64,000 nt of DNA from positions 1 through 64,000 of the forward strand of contig NZ_MLHQ01000010.1 of assembly GCF_001999305.1 (NCBI RefSeq), read 5' to 3'. Source of the stretch: Rodentibacter myodis. GTDB taxonomy: Bacteria; Pseudomonadota; Gammaproteobacteria; Enterobacterales; Pasteurellaceae. A model generated the notes under the pieces. It was not told where the DNA came from and did no database searches. It was given only the letters and a program-made list of their open reading frames with translations. Shown one piece after another: positions 10,807 through 20,699 of the stretch. Position numbers and translations under genes: made by a program. Within the stretch, counting starts at the first letter, position 1. Each line of letters begins with the position of its first letter.

Positions 10807-11742
10807 ATGAAAATGCGCGAATTAACCCAACAAGAAAAAAAGCAAACCTATAATTTCAATAAGTTACAAAAACGCTTACGCCGTAATGTCGGTAATGCCA
10901 TTGCCGATTTTGGTATGATCGAAGAAGGCGATAAAGTGATGGTGTGTTTATCCGGTGGAAAAGACAGTTATACGCTTTTGGATATTTTGCTGAATTTGCA
11001 ACAAAGCGCGCCGATCAAATTTGATATTGTGGCGGTCAATCTCGATCAAAAACAACCGGGCTTTCCCGAACAGGTATTGCCGGAATATTTAGAAAGTATT
11101 GGTGTAGATTATAAAATTGTGCAAGAAAATACTTATGGCATTGTGAAAGAGAAAATTCCGGAAGGCAAAACGACCTGCTCCCTTTGCTCCCGCCTACGCC
11201 GTGGCATTTTATACCGTACGGCAACAGAATTAGGGGCAACCAAAATCGCACTGGGACATCACCGTGATGATATGCTGGCAACCCTTTTCTTGAATATGTT
11301 CTACGGAGGCAAAATGAAATCAATGCCGCCAAAATTAATTTCAGACGATGGCCAGCAAATCGTGATTCGCCCCCTTGCCTACTGCAAAGAAAAAGATATT
11401 GAAAAATACGCCATTACAAAAGCCTTTCCGATTATTCCTTGCAACCTATGTGGCTCACAACCAAACTTACAACGCCAAGTAGTAAAAGAAATGCTGAATA
11501 CTTGGGATCGCCAATATCCGGGACGTTTGGAAACAATGTTTAGTGCAATGCAAAATATTACGTTGTCACATATGTGTGATCCTAACCTGTTCGATTTCAA
11601 AGGCATTCGTCACGGACAAGCCTTAGAAGGCATTGAAGGCGACACCGCTTTTGGTGAAGAACATATTACGCCAATGCAATTTGATGAAGATCAAACAGAT
11701 TTTTCTGATAATGAAATGATTAGCTTTAAAGAAGTCAATTAA
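10807..11742 (+). CDS. ttcA: tRNA 2-thiocytidine synthetase TtcA
   Basis: Installs 2-thiocytidine at position 32 of certain tRNAs, using ATP and a [4Fe-4S] cluster. 311 residues. The PP-loop SGGKDSY is at 49-55; cysteines of the TtcA family are C124 and C127 (CSLC) and C212/C215 (CNLCGSQPN). [13 protein letters not shown] follows the usual adenylation fold. One base separates it from the tusE-like gene, which handles sulfur relay, so the pair forms a tRNA-thiolation operon. Confidence 0.95.
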   Translation: MKMRELTQQEKKQTYNFNKLQKRLRRNVGNAIADFGMIEEGDKVMVCLSGGKDSYTLLDILLNLQQSAPIKFDIVAVNLDQKQPGFPEQVLPEYLESIGVDYKIVQENTYGIVKEKIPEGKTTCSLCSRLRRGILYRTATELGATKIALGHHRDDMLATLFLNMFYGGKMKSMPPKLISDDGQQIVIRPLAYCKEKDIEKYAITKAFPIIPCNLCGSQPNLQRQVVKEMLNTWDRQYPGRLETMFSAMQNITLSHMCDPNLFDFKGIRHGQALEGIEGDTAFGEEHITPMQFDEDQTDFSDNEMISFKEVN

Positions 11743-11743
11743 G

Positions 11744-12073
11744 ATGTTGAATGTAAACGGAATAGAATTAGAAACAGATAATTCGGGTTATTTGCTTGAT
11801 CACACCCAATGGAATGAAGATGTTGCCCGTGCCATTGCAATACAAGAGAATCTTGAATTAACCGAAGCACATTGGGAAGTTATTCACTTTGTGCGTGATT
11901 TCTATCAAGAATACAACACTTCCCCTGCGATTCGTATGTTGGTTAAAGCGATGGCTGAAAAATTAGGGGCAGACAAAGGAAACAGTCGCTATTTGCAACG
12001 TTTATTTCCCGAAGGCCCGGCAAAACAAGCCACAAAATTAGCCGGTTTACCAAAGCCGGCAAAATGTTTATAG
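11744..12073 (+). CDS. tusE: TusE/DsrC-family sulfur relay protein
   Basis: 109 residues of the DsrC/TusE family, which carries persulfide sulfur from TusBCD toward the MnmA tRNA thiouridylase. The C-terminal arm ends KPAKCL, with the conserved penultimate cysteine C108 that bears the sulfur. The HTH-like core ([20 protein letters not shown], then [11 protein letters not shown]) is typical. The ATG begins one base after the ttcA stop. No terminator stands out in the 180 bp that follow; that gap holds one uptake word and a TATAAT near 12212. Confidence 0.9.
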   Translation: MLNVNGIELETDNSGYLLDHTQWNEDVARAIAIQENLELTEAHWEVIHFVRDFYQEYNTSPAIRMLVKAMAEKLGADKGNSRYLQRLFPEGPAKQATKLAGLPKPAKCL

Positions 12074-12253
12074 CCTCCTTTTAAAAATACTTCGTGAAAA
12101 TTGACCGCACTTTGCATGATAATACAAGTGCATATCTATTTTTATGGTGTTTATTTCTTTCTCTTGGTCAGCCTTTTTATAGCAGTGTGAGACAAGGGTA
12201 GATCTTATATATAATGGACTACTATGTTTTGGATTGCACTTTCTTACTAAATA

Positions 12254-13231
12254 ATGAAAAGCTCACATTATTTTTCAATTCTTCTCGTACTATTTATCGG
12301 GCTTTGCTTACTCTCACTTTCTTGGGGACGTTACCCCATAACACTTTCTGATGTGGTTCAAACACTGCTTGGTAAACCCCAAACCGATATTCACTGCAAC
12401 ATCATTTTTAATCTTCGTCTTCCTCGTATTCTGGCTGCGGTTTTGATCGGTGCCGCGCTTTCAATCGCTGGAACGACATATCAAGGTATTTTTCGTAATC
12501 CTTTAGTATCTCCGGACATTTTAGGTGTATCAAATGGGGCTTGCGTAGGTGCAGCCGTGGCAATTTTAATCGGTGTCGATACACTCAGTGTACAAGTTTT
12601 TGCTTTTATCGGCGGATTGTTTGCCGTATTGATCGCGATGAACTTACCGCGTTTAATTCAATGCGATTCAAACATTATGTTAGTATTATCCGGCATCATT
12701 GTTTCCGGTTTTATGATGGCAACACTCGGATTAATTAAATATCTTGCCGATCCTGAAACCCAACTTGCCGATATTGTCTATTGGCAACTGGGCAGTCTCA
12801 CCAAATCTAACTACGCTAATTTAGCGCCCCTTTCCCCCATTATTCTCTTTTCTATCCTCACTTTGTTTGCGATGCGTTGGCGTATTAACGTATTGTCCTT
12901 GGGAGAACGAGAAGCGAAATTAATTGGTGCAAACATTCGGTTTGAACGAGGAGTTATGGTATGCACAGCGACACTTCTTACCGTCCGCCGTATGTTTAAG
13001 CGGTGCTATCGGCTGGCTGGGATTAGTTATCCCCCTGCCCGTTTATTTATCGGCGATAACAACGTGAAAAGTCTTCCGATTGCCGCCTTAATTGGTGCAA
13101 TTTTTTTACTGATTGTAGATACACTGGCACGCAATTTGTATGTTCAAGAAATCCCACTTAGCATTCTTACCGGTTTTATTGGTGCACCGTTTTTCGCTTG
13201 GGTACTCATTAAACAAAATGTTACCCACTAA
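12254..13231 (+). CDS. FecCD-family ABC permease, internally frame-scrambled
   Basis: Inner-membrane permease of a class III (iron-chelate, B12, haem or molybdate type) importer, 325 residues, many hydrophobic segments; NLRLPRILAAVLIGAALSIAGTTYQGIFRNPL motifs of the family lie near 55-85 in pieces. From residue 244 to about 262 the frame reads VRRMFKRCYRLAGISYPPA, unlike any FecCD protein. Bases 12984-13034 in the next frame read SAVCLSGAIGWLGLVIPLP, which is the conserved family motif. Two compensating indels must flank it, so the product is probably defective unless these are sequence errors. First gene of a three-gene importer operon. Confidence 0.8.
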   Translation: MKSSHYFSILLVLFIGLCLLSLSWGRYPITLSDVVQTLLGKPQTDIHCNIIFNLRLPRILAAVLIGAALSIAGTTYQGIFRNPLVSPDILGVSNGACVGAAVAILIGVDTLSVQVFAFIGGLFAVLIAMNLPRLIQCDSNIMLVLSGIIVSGFMMATLGLIKYLADPETQLADIVYWQLGSLTKSNYANLAPLSPIILFSILTLFAMRWRINVLSLGEREAKLIGANIRFERGVMVCTATLLTVRRMFKRCYRLAGISYPPARLFIGDNNVKSLPIAALIGAIFLLIVDTLARNLYVQEIPLSILTGFIGAPFFAWVLIKQNVTH

Positions 13232-13242
13232 GGAACAAATAA

Positions 13243-14058
13243 ATGTTACAGATACAAAATTTACATTTTGAGTATAGTCCGAAACATCCTTTGATAAACG
13301 GTGTTAATTTACAACTTCAACAAGGGCAATTATTGACAATTCTCGGTGCAAACGGTTGTGGAAAATCCACTTTACTCAACTGTATTGCAGGGTTACTCAC
13401 ACCAAAGTGCGGTCAAATTTTATTAGAAAATCAACCTTTATATAATTTAACGTCAAAACAGATCGCACAAAAAATTGCCTATGTGTCGCAATACAGCCCA
13501 CAAACGTATCAATATAAAGTGCGTGATTACGTAGTTTTGGGACGTGCTGCCCACTTAGGCGTGTTTGACAAACCCGATGAGACAGATTTTGCCTTGGTAG
13601 ATCAGGCATTGGATAAACTTGGTATCAGCCATTTTGCCGATAAGGTATATATGCAAATGAGCGGTGGTGAAAAACAATTAGTAAATTTGGCGCGTATCTT
13701 AGTACAACAGCCGAAATTAATCTTATTCGATGAACCGACTTCTATGCTTGATTATGCGAACGTATTTAAAACACTGACACTTATTAAATCCTTATCACAG
13801 TTGGGGTTTAGCGTTGTGATGACAACGCATAATCCCGATTATCCTATGCTTTTACATAATGCGCTGCCACATAGCTGCGTAGCAATTTTAAACGAACAAG
13901 GTAAATTACAAAGCGGTTCAGCCCCTGATATTCTTACACAAGAAAATCTGACCGCACTTTATCACACGGATTTACGTGTGATAAACGTACCGGAATTACA
14001 ACGTCAAATTTGTGCTATCACTCACCTTCAGGAGAAATTATGTTACACAGAATCTTAA
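13243..14058 (+). CDS. ABC importer ATP-binding protein (FecE/MolC type)
   Basis: Cytoplasmic ATPase powering the class III importer. 271 residues. Walker A GANGCGKST 35-43, Q-loop around VSQYSPQTYQYKV, signature MSGGEKQ 139-145, Walker B LILFDEPT near 160-167, and the switch histidine in TTHNPDYP. It starts 11 bp after the permease gene and overlaps the next gene by 19 bp. The substrate is unknown; molybdate, haem, siderophore and cobalamin importers share this layout. Confidence 0.92.
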   Translation: MLQIQNLHFEYSPKHPLINGVNLQLQQGQLLTILGANGCGKSTLLNCIAGLLTPKCGQILLENQPLYNLTSKQIAQKIAYVSQYSPQTYQYKVRDYVVLGRAAHLGVFDKPDETDFALVDQALDKLGISHFADKVYMQMSGGEKQLVNLARILVQQPKLILFDEPTSMLDYANVFKTLTLIKSLSQLGFSVVMTTHNPDYPMLLHNALPHSCVAILNEQGKLQSGSAPDILTQENLTALYHTDLRVINVPELQRQICAITHLQEKLCYTES

Positions 14059-15068
14059 AAATAGGTTTTATCGCGCTTTCCCTCAATCTCTGTTTAGGTC
14101 TCTCGGTTGATGCCAAAATCGTGCAGGATACAAAGGGAAATCAAATTGAAATTCCCGATCAAATCACCCGTTTAGCAGATTTATGGCACGCAAATAATCA
14201 AATCGTCTTATTGTTGGGAGGCGCCGATAAATTGGTCGCTACCACCAATGTAATCCAAAAGAATCCTTGGTTTAGCGAAGTCTATCCAAACATCAAAAAT
14301 GTGCCGGCATTGACCAATGGTCAAACTATACAAATAGAAGAATTGTTACAACGTAATCCACAAGTCGTGTTACTTTCTAATGCTAAAATGGCGGAAGAAC
14401 TTCAACAAGCCGGAATGAAAGTTGTTTTAGTTGATTTTCAAGATTTTGAGGGCTTGAAAAAAAACATCAAAATCACAGCTGATGTGCTTGGTGGTAGTGC
14501 CTTGCTAATCGCACAGAAATACATTCAAGAATTAGAAAGTAATATTGCTTTTGTAAAATCACGCACGAGCGCACTAAAAGAAGAAAATAAGCCGAGCGTG
14601 CTTCATATTTCCAGCGGAAACAACGTATTAAAAATTGATGGGGGAAACTCTATTATTGGTGATTGGATACGCAAAGCAGGCGGTCGTAACGTTTTTTTGA
14701 AGCAAAAAAATTTAGTTGAAATCGGAATGGAAGATGTATTAAACGCCGATCCCGATATTATTATTGTAGGCAGTACCGATGCTAAAGCCGGAGTGGACAA
14801 AATCTTACAAGATCCAAACTGGCAAAGCATAAGTGCGGTAAAAAATAAACGTGTTTTCGTCAATCCAACCGGTACTTTCCCTTGGGATCGTTATAGTGCT
14901 GAAGAAGCATTACAGGTATTATGGGCAGTAAAACTCTTCCACCCAAATTTATTTAAAGACATTGATATGGTGGAGAAAACACAAAACTTTTACAAAAAAT
15001 ACTACCACTATGATTTAAGCTTAAAAAATGCCGAACAAATTCTCAACGGTCTTCCTCCCTTGAAATAA
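14040..15068 (+). CDS. Periplasmic substrate-binding protein (class III ABC importer)
   Basis: 342 residues. Signal peptide MLHRILKIGFIALSLNLCLG ending near SVDA, then a FecB/BtuF-type two-lobe binding protein: KLVATTNVIQKNPWF, IEELLQRNPQVVLLS, and a C-terminal lobe with NADPDIIIVGS and SAEEALQVLW. An earlier in-frame ATG (14010) lies inside the ATPase gene; AGGAG about 6 bases before ATG 14040 and the signal peptide decide the start. Overall resembles the MolA/HI1472 group, but I cannot assign the ligand. Confidence 0.88.
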   Translation: MLHRILKIGFIALSLNLCLGLSVDAKIVQDTKGNQIEIPDQITRLADLWHANNQIVLLLGGADKLVATTNVIQKNPWFSEVYPNIKNVPALTNGQTIQIEELLQRNPQVVLLSNAKMAEELQQAGMKVVLVDFQDFEGLKKNIKITADVLGGSALLIAQKYIQELESNIAFVKSRTSALKEENKPSVLHISSGNNVLKIDGGNSIIGDWIRKAGGRNVFLKQKNLVEIGMEDVLNADPDIIIVGSTDAKAGVDKILQDPNWQSISAVKNKRVFVNPTGTFPWDRYSAEEALQVLWAVKLFHPNLFKDIDMVEKTQNFYKKYYHYDLSLKNAEQILNGLPPLK

Positions 15069-15186
15069 TTTGTCAAAACCTCTTCGTTTTTTACGAATGA
15101 ATGGTTAAAAGGCAGAGTTTTTTAAAATACTATACGTTTTCAACTAAAATTGCCTAATTACTTATAAAATATGAGTTTTCTAAGAA

Positions 15187-15220
15187 TTGTCACATTTTTG
15201 ACACATTTATTGACTATACT
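15187..15220 (+). promoter_or_regulatory. Pho box and -10 of phoU
   Basis: Direct 7-bp repeats TTGTCAC (15187-15193) and TTGACAC (15198-15204) with a 4-bp AT spacer match the PhoB box layout (CTGTCAT-N4-repeat). A third partial repeat ATTGACT follows, overlapping TATACT (15215-15220) as -10. It places phoU in the Pho regulon. Confidence 0.7.
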
Positions 15221-15258
15221 CTAATCGAACTATTAATTTATTTTTTGAAGGAATATCT

Positions 15259-15960
15259 ATGAAAAACCAACATATCTCATCACATTTCAATCAAGAGTTA
15301 GAAGATGTTCGTACCGAAGTAATGCAGATGGGCGGAATTATTGAACAGCAGCTTCAGATTATTTTACAAAGTCTTAGTCAAGCTAATCCTCAAAGACTAA
15401 AAGAAGTATTAGAAAGTGAGAAAAAAATCAATGAAATGGAAGAATTGATTGATGACCATTGTCAAACAATCATTGCTCGTCGTCAACCAGCCGCCGGTGA
15501 TCTTCGCTTCGTATTAACCACTACCCGTATGATTGTTGATTTGGAACGTATTGGCGATGAATTGAAGAAAATCGCAAATTATACCAATTATCTCTTGATG
15601 AATAATAAAATCTCATCTTCCGGTTTGTATGATACACATCGTATTTTAGATATGGCATTCACAATGGTCCGCCGCGCACTAGATGCATTTGCCCGTTTAG
15701 ATGAAACAGCGGCTATTGAGTTAAGATTGTCCGATGAAAAATTAGATATCGATTATCGTAATCAATTACGTCTATTGATGACTAATATTTTTGAAGAGCC
15801 TAAAAATATTAGTACCTGGATTGATGTAATGATGATGAATAAAGCGGTAGAACGAATAGGCGATCATGCCAAAAACATGGCTGAACATGTGGTTTACTTG
15901 GTTAGAGGCGTTGATATTCGTCATAAGCCACTTGATGAAATAGCGTCAAATTTAAAATAA
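15259..15960 (+). CDS. phoU: Phosphate signalling protein PhoU
   Basis: Cytoplasmic three-helix-bundle repeat protein that couples the Pst transporter to PhoR and restrains phosphate uptake. 233 residues, usual length. Both family motifs are present: the first repeat around IDDHCQTIIARRQPAAGDLRFVLTTTRMI split across 90 residues, and the second repeat with NKAVERIGDHAKNMAEHV. A GAAGGA ribosome site precedes the ATG. Normally the last gene of pstSCAB-phoU, here it is single and convergent with phoR, with its own Pho box. Confidence 0.96.
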   Translation: MKNQHISSHFNQELEDVRTEVMQMGGIIEQQLQIILQSLSQANPQRLKEVLESEKKINEMEELIDDHCQTIIARRQPAAGDLRFVLTTTRMIVDLERIGDELKKIANYTNYLLMNNKISSSGLYDTHRILDMAFTMVRRALDAFARLDETAAIELRLSDEKLDIDYRNQLRLLMTNIFEEPKNISTWIDVMMMNKAVERIGDHAKNMAEHVVYLVRGVDIRHKPLDEIASNLK

Positions 15961-15998
15961 TCCTTTCCTTAATACGATATTTATAGTTAAAGTGCCCA

Positions 15999-17303
15999 CT
16001 AATTATCTGTCGTTGACTTAGGTAAAATGGTCTTAAAACAGCTTCCTTTACCTACTTCGCTATAAATATCTAATTTTGCATTATATTTTGCTAAAGCAAA
16101 TTTGGTTATAGCCAAGCCCAGTCCCGTTCCCCCGGTTTGACGGGAACGGGCGTCATCAATCCGATAAAAACGTTCGGTTAGGCGTGGAATATGTTCGGCA
16201 GCAATACCAACTCCGGTATCGGTAACTGAAAATTCGATTTTACTTGCGTCCAAAGCACAGAGACAGATTGTAATCAAACCTTGTTCCGGAGTATAGCGAA
16301 CAGCATTAAATGTGAGATTGCTGAATGCACTATATAGTTCTGCTTCTAAACCTGAAAAATACAGATTAGGGGTAATATCAACAATAAAATGATGTTGTCC
16401 TTGGGAAAAATTTTTTGTAGCTTCTACTACTTGTTCTATCATTTCAGACAAATTAAATCGTTGATATTTACGGTCTGTCGATTGACCACGTTCTAAACGT
16501 GAGAGCGTTAACAGATCAGACAACACACTCAGCATTCTCTGTCCTTCTTTTTTCATTAGCAACAAAAATTGTTGGCGTTGTTCAAAAGATAAATCGGGTA
16601 TGTCCAATAAAGTTTCAATAAATCCGGTGATTGCAGTGAGAGGTGTTCGTAATTCGTGGGAAACATTAGCCACAAAAGTAACTTGCGTCTCCTCCAATTG
16701 CTCTTTTTTTGTAATATCTTGAGTAATCAATAACTCGCTATCTTTTTCAAACGGTAGCCGACTAATTTGTATAATGCGTTTAAAATAATCTCCATTAGGA
16801 AAACTTAATTTTAGGTTCAATGGTTGATTATCAATATCTTGTTGTAAAAACTGTTGAAATTTAGGTAACCGAATAAGATTTTTTAAAATACCATTTAGAT
16901 CATTTTGATAATCAAGATTGAGATGTTTACAAGCTAGTGAGTTAAACCATTCAATGCGTCCATCATTTAAAATAATAATGCCGTTTGGAATAACATCAAT
17001 TACTTGATTAAAACGCGTTATTGAAGTAAAAAGTTCTTTTTTACGTTTTTGGCTGGCTTTACGCATGGTGAGAATTTTATCAAAAATATCCCTCCAAACG
17101 CCGCTCCCACGTAGTTCATTTTGTTGATTATTAAGCCAACAAATAAGTCGTTTTAAATAAATCAGTTGATAGATAATCCAGTATAATAATACAACAGAAA
17201 TGGATATCCATAATATTTCCCATCCGGCCACTAAATAGCTTACACCGGCGACAAGGCCTAGTAAAAAAATAAAACGCAACAATGCCGATAAAAAGACTGC
17301 CAT
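15999..17303 (-). CDS. phoR: Phosphate regulon sensor kinase PhoR
   Basis: Membrane histidine kinase that phosphorylates PhoB when phosphate is low. 434 residues. Two hydrophobic segments lie within residues 5-49, with no sizeable periplasmic domain, then a PAS-like region (PNGIIILNDGRIEWFN), the H-box with H216 in VSHELRTPLTAI, and N, G1 and G2 boxes ending GGTGLGLAI. Starts 2 bp after the phoB stop. The order phoB-phoR follows pstB on the same strand. Confidence 0.95.
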   Translation of the reverse strand: MAVFLSALLRFIFLLGLVAGVSYLVAGWEILWISISVVLLYWIIYQLIYLKRLICWLNNQQNELRGSGVWRDIFDKILTMRKASQKRKKELFTSITRFNQVIDVIPNGIIILNDGRIEWFNSLACKHLNLDYQNDLNGILKNLIRLPKFQQFLQQDIDNQPLNLKLSFPNGDYFKRIIQISRLPFEKDSELLITQDITKKEQLEETQVTFVANVSHELRTPLTAITGFIETLLDIPDLSFEQRQQFLLLMKKEGQRMLSVLSDLLTLSRLERGQSTDRKYQRFNLSEMIEQVVEATKNFSQGQHHFIVDITPNLYFSGLEAELYSAFSNLTFNAVRYTPEQGLITICLCALDASKIEFSVTDTGVGIAAEHIPRLTERFYRIDDARSRQTGGTGLGLAITKFALAKYNAKLDIYSEVGKGSCFKTILPKSTTDN

Positions 17304-17305
17304 AT

Positions 17306-17998
17306 CTAGTTTTCCACATTAAACCGATAACCCGAACCTCTTATTGTTTGCAATAATCCCTCTAATTTAGCCGGTTCAAGCGCTTGGCGTAATCGGCGAA
17401 TATGTACATCAATTGTTCGTTCTTCCATAAAAATATGATCTCCCCAAACAAAATCCAGTAACTGACTACGACTATACAAACGATTAGGATGTGTAATAAA
17501 AAAATGAAGAAGTCGAAACTCTGTCGCTCCTAAACCAAGAGTTATGCCATTACCAACCACAACCTTATTAACCGGATCAAGACTCAATCCTTTTACTTCT
17601 ATCAATTGCTCAGTTTTATGCGGATGATGACGGCGTAAAAATGCCTTGACTCTTGCAATTAATTCTCGAGGAGAAAAAGGTTTGGTTACATAATCATCTG
17701 CACCGATATTTAACCCTTGCTCTTTATCCGTTTCATCTGCACGGGCAGTAAGTAAAATTATCGGTAAATATTGTGTACGATTATTTGCACGCAACTCTTT
17801 GATAAATTCTATACCTGAAATGTCGGGTAACATCCAATCCAGTAAAATAAGTTCTGGAAGCTGCTCATTTATTAATTTTCTTGCTTGCCGTATATTTTCA
17901 GCACAACGCACATCAAATCCTGCGTGTTCTAAAGTAAATTGAATTAATGTCATAATTGATGTTTCATCTTCTATTACAAGAATATTAGCTTTAGACAT
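17306..17998 (-). CDS. phoB: Phosphate regulon response regulator PhoB
   Basis: OmpR-type transcription factor binding Pho boxes. About 230 residues. Receiver domain with D54 in LLDWMLPD as phospho-acceptor and conserved lysine in VTKPFSP; C-terminal winged helix with RLLHFFITHPNRLYSR and TIDVHIRRLRQAL. The start is taken at ATG 17998 (MSKANI) since AGGAG lies 8 bases upstream and family members begin here; a longer frame opens at 18019. A 62-bp gap with one uptake word separates it from pstB. Confidence 0.95.
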   Translation of the reverse strand: MSKANILVIEDETSIMTLIQFTLEHAGFDVRCAENIRQARKLINEQLPELILLDWMLPDISGIEFIKELRANNRTQYLPIILLTARADETDKEQGLNIGADDYVTKPFSPRELIARVKAFLRRHHPHKTEQLIEVKGLSLDPVNKVVVGNGITLGLGATEFRLLHFFITHPNRLYSRSQLLDFVWGDHIFMEERTIDVHIRRLRQALEPAKLEGLLQTIRGSGYRFNVEN

Positions 17999-18080
17999 AT
18001 GACTTTCTCCTAAACACATTTACCAAACCAACTGCCATTTAATTAAAACGAAATGAAAGTGCGGTCAATTTTAAGATTAT

Positions 18081-18851
18081 TTAACCAAATTTACCTGTAA
18101 TATAGTCCTCGGTTTCTTTACGATTTGGTTTAGTAAAGATTTGTTTAGTATCACCCATTTCAATCAATTCACCAAGATACATATAGGCTGTCATGTCAGA
18201 AACTCTAGCGGCTTGTTGCATATTATGAGTTACAATCGCAATGGTATAATCTTTTTTCAACTCTGAAATCAATTCTTCAATATAGGCAGTTGAAATCGGA
18301 TCTAATGCAGAAGTAGGCTCATCAAGTAATAATACTTCCGGTTGACAGGCAATAGCCCGAGCAATACATAATCGCTGCTGTTGCCCACCGGACAATGAAG
18401 TGCCGGATTGTTTTAATTTATCTTTTACTTCCGTCCATAATGCAGATTTACGTAACGCCCATTCTACTCGCTCATCCAAATCACTTTTATTTAATTTTTC
18501 GTAAAGCTTCACTCCAAAAGTTACATTGTCATAAATTGACATTGGAAAAGGTGTCGGTTTTTGAAATACCATACCAACCTTCGCACGTAATAAATTAACA
18601 TCAACCGTTGATTCTAAAATATTTTTCCCATCCAATCGTAGTTCCCCTTCCGCACGCATATTAGAATAGAGATCATACATACGATTAAATATCCTCAACA
18701 AAGTAGATTTACCACAACCTGAAGGTCCGATAAAGGCCGTAACTTTTTTTTCTAAAATATTCATATTAATATTTTTCAATGCATGAAAATGTCCATAATA
18801 GAAATTTAAATTTTGAGCTGAAATTTTTGTCTTTGTATTCATATTCCTCAT
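18081..18851 (-). CDS. pstB: Phosphate ABC transporter ATPase PstB
   Basis: ATPase of the high-affinity phosphate importer. 256 residues, near-identical in layout to E. coli PstB (257). Walker [10 protein letters not shown] 42-50, signature LSGGQQQR, Walker [15 protein letters not shown], and the C-terminal [10 protein letters not shown] tail. ATG at 18851 or 18842 could serve; both have AGGA-like sites. Starts 5 bp after pstA. Confidence 0.97.
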   Translation of the reverse strand: MRNMNTKTKISAQNLNFYYGHFHALKNINMNILEKKVTAFIGPSGCGKSTLLRIFNRMYDLYSNMRAEGELRLDGKNILESTVDVNLLRAKVGMVFQKPTPFPMSIYDNVTFGVKLYEKLNKSDLDERVEWALRKSALWTEVKDKLKQSGTSLSGGQQQRLCIARAIACQPEVLLLDEPTSALDPISTAYIEELISELKKDYTIAIVTHNMQQAARVSDMTAYMYLGELIEMGDTKQIFTKPNRKETEDYITGKFG

Positions 18852-18856
18852 TTTCC

Positions 18857-19696
18857 TTAATATTTTTTACGACCTAAAACTCTTGCACCGATATTGGCAA
18901 ATAGCACCGTACACGCGATCAATAATGCGCCGGCCCAAGCCAATGATTGCCAATCTTTATAAGGGCTCATTGCAAATTGATAAATAACATTAGGTAAATT
19001 TGCAATCGGTTGACTCATATCTGAGCTGAAAAACTGGTTATTTAATGCAGTAAATAACAATGGTGCTGTTTCGCCTGATACTCGAGCAAATGCCAGTAAT
19101 ATTCCCGTCAATACCCCGGTTTTAGCGGCTTTTAACGTGACCATTGATACCATTTTCCATTTCGGCGCACCTAAAGCATAAGCGGCTTCCCGTAAACTAT
19201 TTGGAACTAATTTCAACATATTTTCTGTTGTACGCACAACGACGGGAACAACCAGCAGTGATAATGCTAACGAGCCAGCCCAACCGGAAAAATGGCCTTG
19301 CTTGACAACAAAAATACCATAAATAAACAAACCAATAACAATTGAGGGCGCAGAAAGCAGAATATCGTTCATAAATCTCGTTGTAGCGGCAACTTTACTA
19401 TAACGCCCAAATTCAGCTAAATATATACCGGTCAGAATCCCTATCGGCGTACCAATAAACAAACCAAATAACGTAATAAGCAAACTTCCCCAAATAGCAT
19501 TGCGTAAACCACTACCCGCTTCCGGTGGTAGAGTATCAATTCTAAAAAGATGAATTCCAAATCCATCAAGACCATAACTTAATAATGTATAAAAAATCCA
19601 CCCCAGCCAAAATAAACCAAATCCCATCATCACCCATGCTAAAGTTAAATAAATATGGCTAACCCACCTGCGGTGTCTATATAACGAACATTTCAT
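18857..19696 (-). CDS. pstA: Phosphate ABC transporter permease PstA
   Basis: Inner-membrane subunit of PstSCAB. 279 residues with six main hydrophobic helices and the EAA-loop ([21 protein letters not shown]) that docks on PstB. The first hydrophobic helix follows a short basic N-terminus. Two bases separate it from pstC. Confidence 0.96.
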   Translation of the reverse strand: MKCSLYRHRRWVSHIYLTLAWVMMGFGLFWLGWIFYTLLSYGLDGFGIHLFRIDTLPPEAGSGLRNAIWGSLLITLFGLFIGTPIGILTGIYLAEFGRYSKVAATTRFMNDILLSAPSIVIGLFIYGIFVVKQGHFSGWAGSLALSLLVVPVVVRTTENMLKLVPNSLREAAYALGAPKWKMVSMVTLKAAKTGVLTGILLAFARVSGETAPLLFTALNNQFFSSDMSQPIANLPNVIYQFAMSPYKDWQSLAWAGALLIACTVLFANIGARVLGRKKY

Positions 19697-19698
19697 TG

Positions 19699-20646
19699 CT
19701 AGTGTCCCTCATATTGAGTCATTCTTAATAACATTAATTTTGATAAGCACAATACGATAAAAGTAATGATAAATAAAATTAATCCTAGATAAAGTAAAGA
19801 AGAGAGATGTATTGGATCCACGGCTTCTGCAAATTCATTGGCTAATGCTGAAGTAATAGATACACCGGAATTATTTAGACTAGCACTCATATTAAATGTA
19901 TTTCCAATAACAAAAGTTACCGCCATTGTCTCTCCCAGAGCCCGCCCCAATCCAAGAATAATGCCACCAATCACACCCACTTTTGTATAAGGTAAAACAA
20001 TGTAACGAATTACCTCCCAGCGAGTGCACCCCAGACCATAGGCAGATTCTTTCAACATTGCCGGCGTTACTTCAAACACATCTCTCATGACAGAGGCAAT
20101 ATAGGGAATAATCATAATGGCAAGAATTAATCCGGCCGGAAATAATCCGATGCCCATCGGCATACCATCAAACAATATACCAATTAATGGAATATCACTA
20201 AAATGATCTATCATAAAAGGCTGAATGGTATCAGAGAAAATAGGTGCAAAAACGAATAGTCCCCACATACCATAAATAATTGAAGGAATACCGGCTAATA
20301 ACTCAATAGCAACACTTAATGAACGACGAAGAACGATAGGACATAGTTCAGTCAAAAATACTGCAATACCAAAACTAACTGGGACCGCAATAATTAATGC
20401 AATTACCGAGGTAACCAACGTACCATAAATCGGTGCTAACGCACCATATTGGCCCTGTACGGTATCCCATTCACTTGAGGTAAAAAAAAACAAACCGAAT
20501 TGTTGCATTGCCGGGTAAGCACCGACTACTAATGAAAACAAAATACCACCAAGACTGATTAATACAAGCAAAGCAAAGAAACGAGTTGTATTGACAAACA
20601 ACAAGTCAATAAAGGCTTGCTGCCTGAGTTTTTGAGAAAGTGTCAT
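19699..20646 (-). CDS. pstC: Phosphate ABC transporter permease PstC
   Basis: Inner-membrane partner of PstA. 315 residues with six main helices; EAA-loop [21 protein letters not shown]; conserved [16 protein letters not shown] segment characteristic of PstC. Lies 53 bp after pstS; the gap contains a short AAGGAAGGG stretch but no strong terminator. Confidence 0.96.
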   Translation of the reverse strand: MTLSQKLRQQAFIDLLFVNTTRFFALLVLISLGGILFSLVVGAYPAMQQFGLFFFTSSEWDTVQGQYGALAPIYGTLVTSVIALIIAVPVSFGIAVFLTELCPIVLRRSLSVAIELLAGIPSIIYGMWGLFVFAPIFSDTIQPFMIDHFSDIPLIGILFDGMPMGIGLFPAGLILAIMIIPYIASVMRDVFEVTPAMLKESAYGLGCTRWEVIRYIVLPYTKVGVIGGIILGLGRALGETMAVTFVIGNTFNMSASLNNSGVSITSALANEFAEAVDPIHLSSLLYLGLILFIITFIVLCLSKLMLLRMTQYEGH

Positions 20647-20699
20647 AATGCATCCTTTAAACTACCCTTCCTTCTATGAAGGAAGGGATAAAATCTATT

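Noticed and set aside
12112-12140. Fur box before the class III importer
   Set aside because: Only a partial ATAAT match on one side; not enough to claim iron control.
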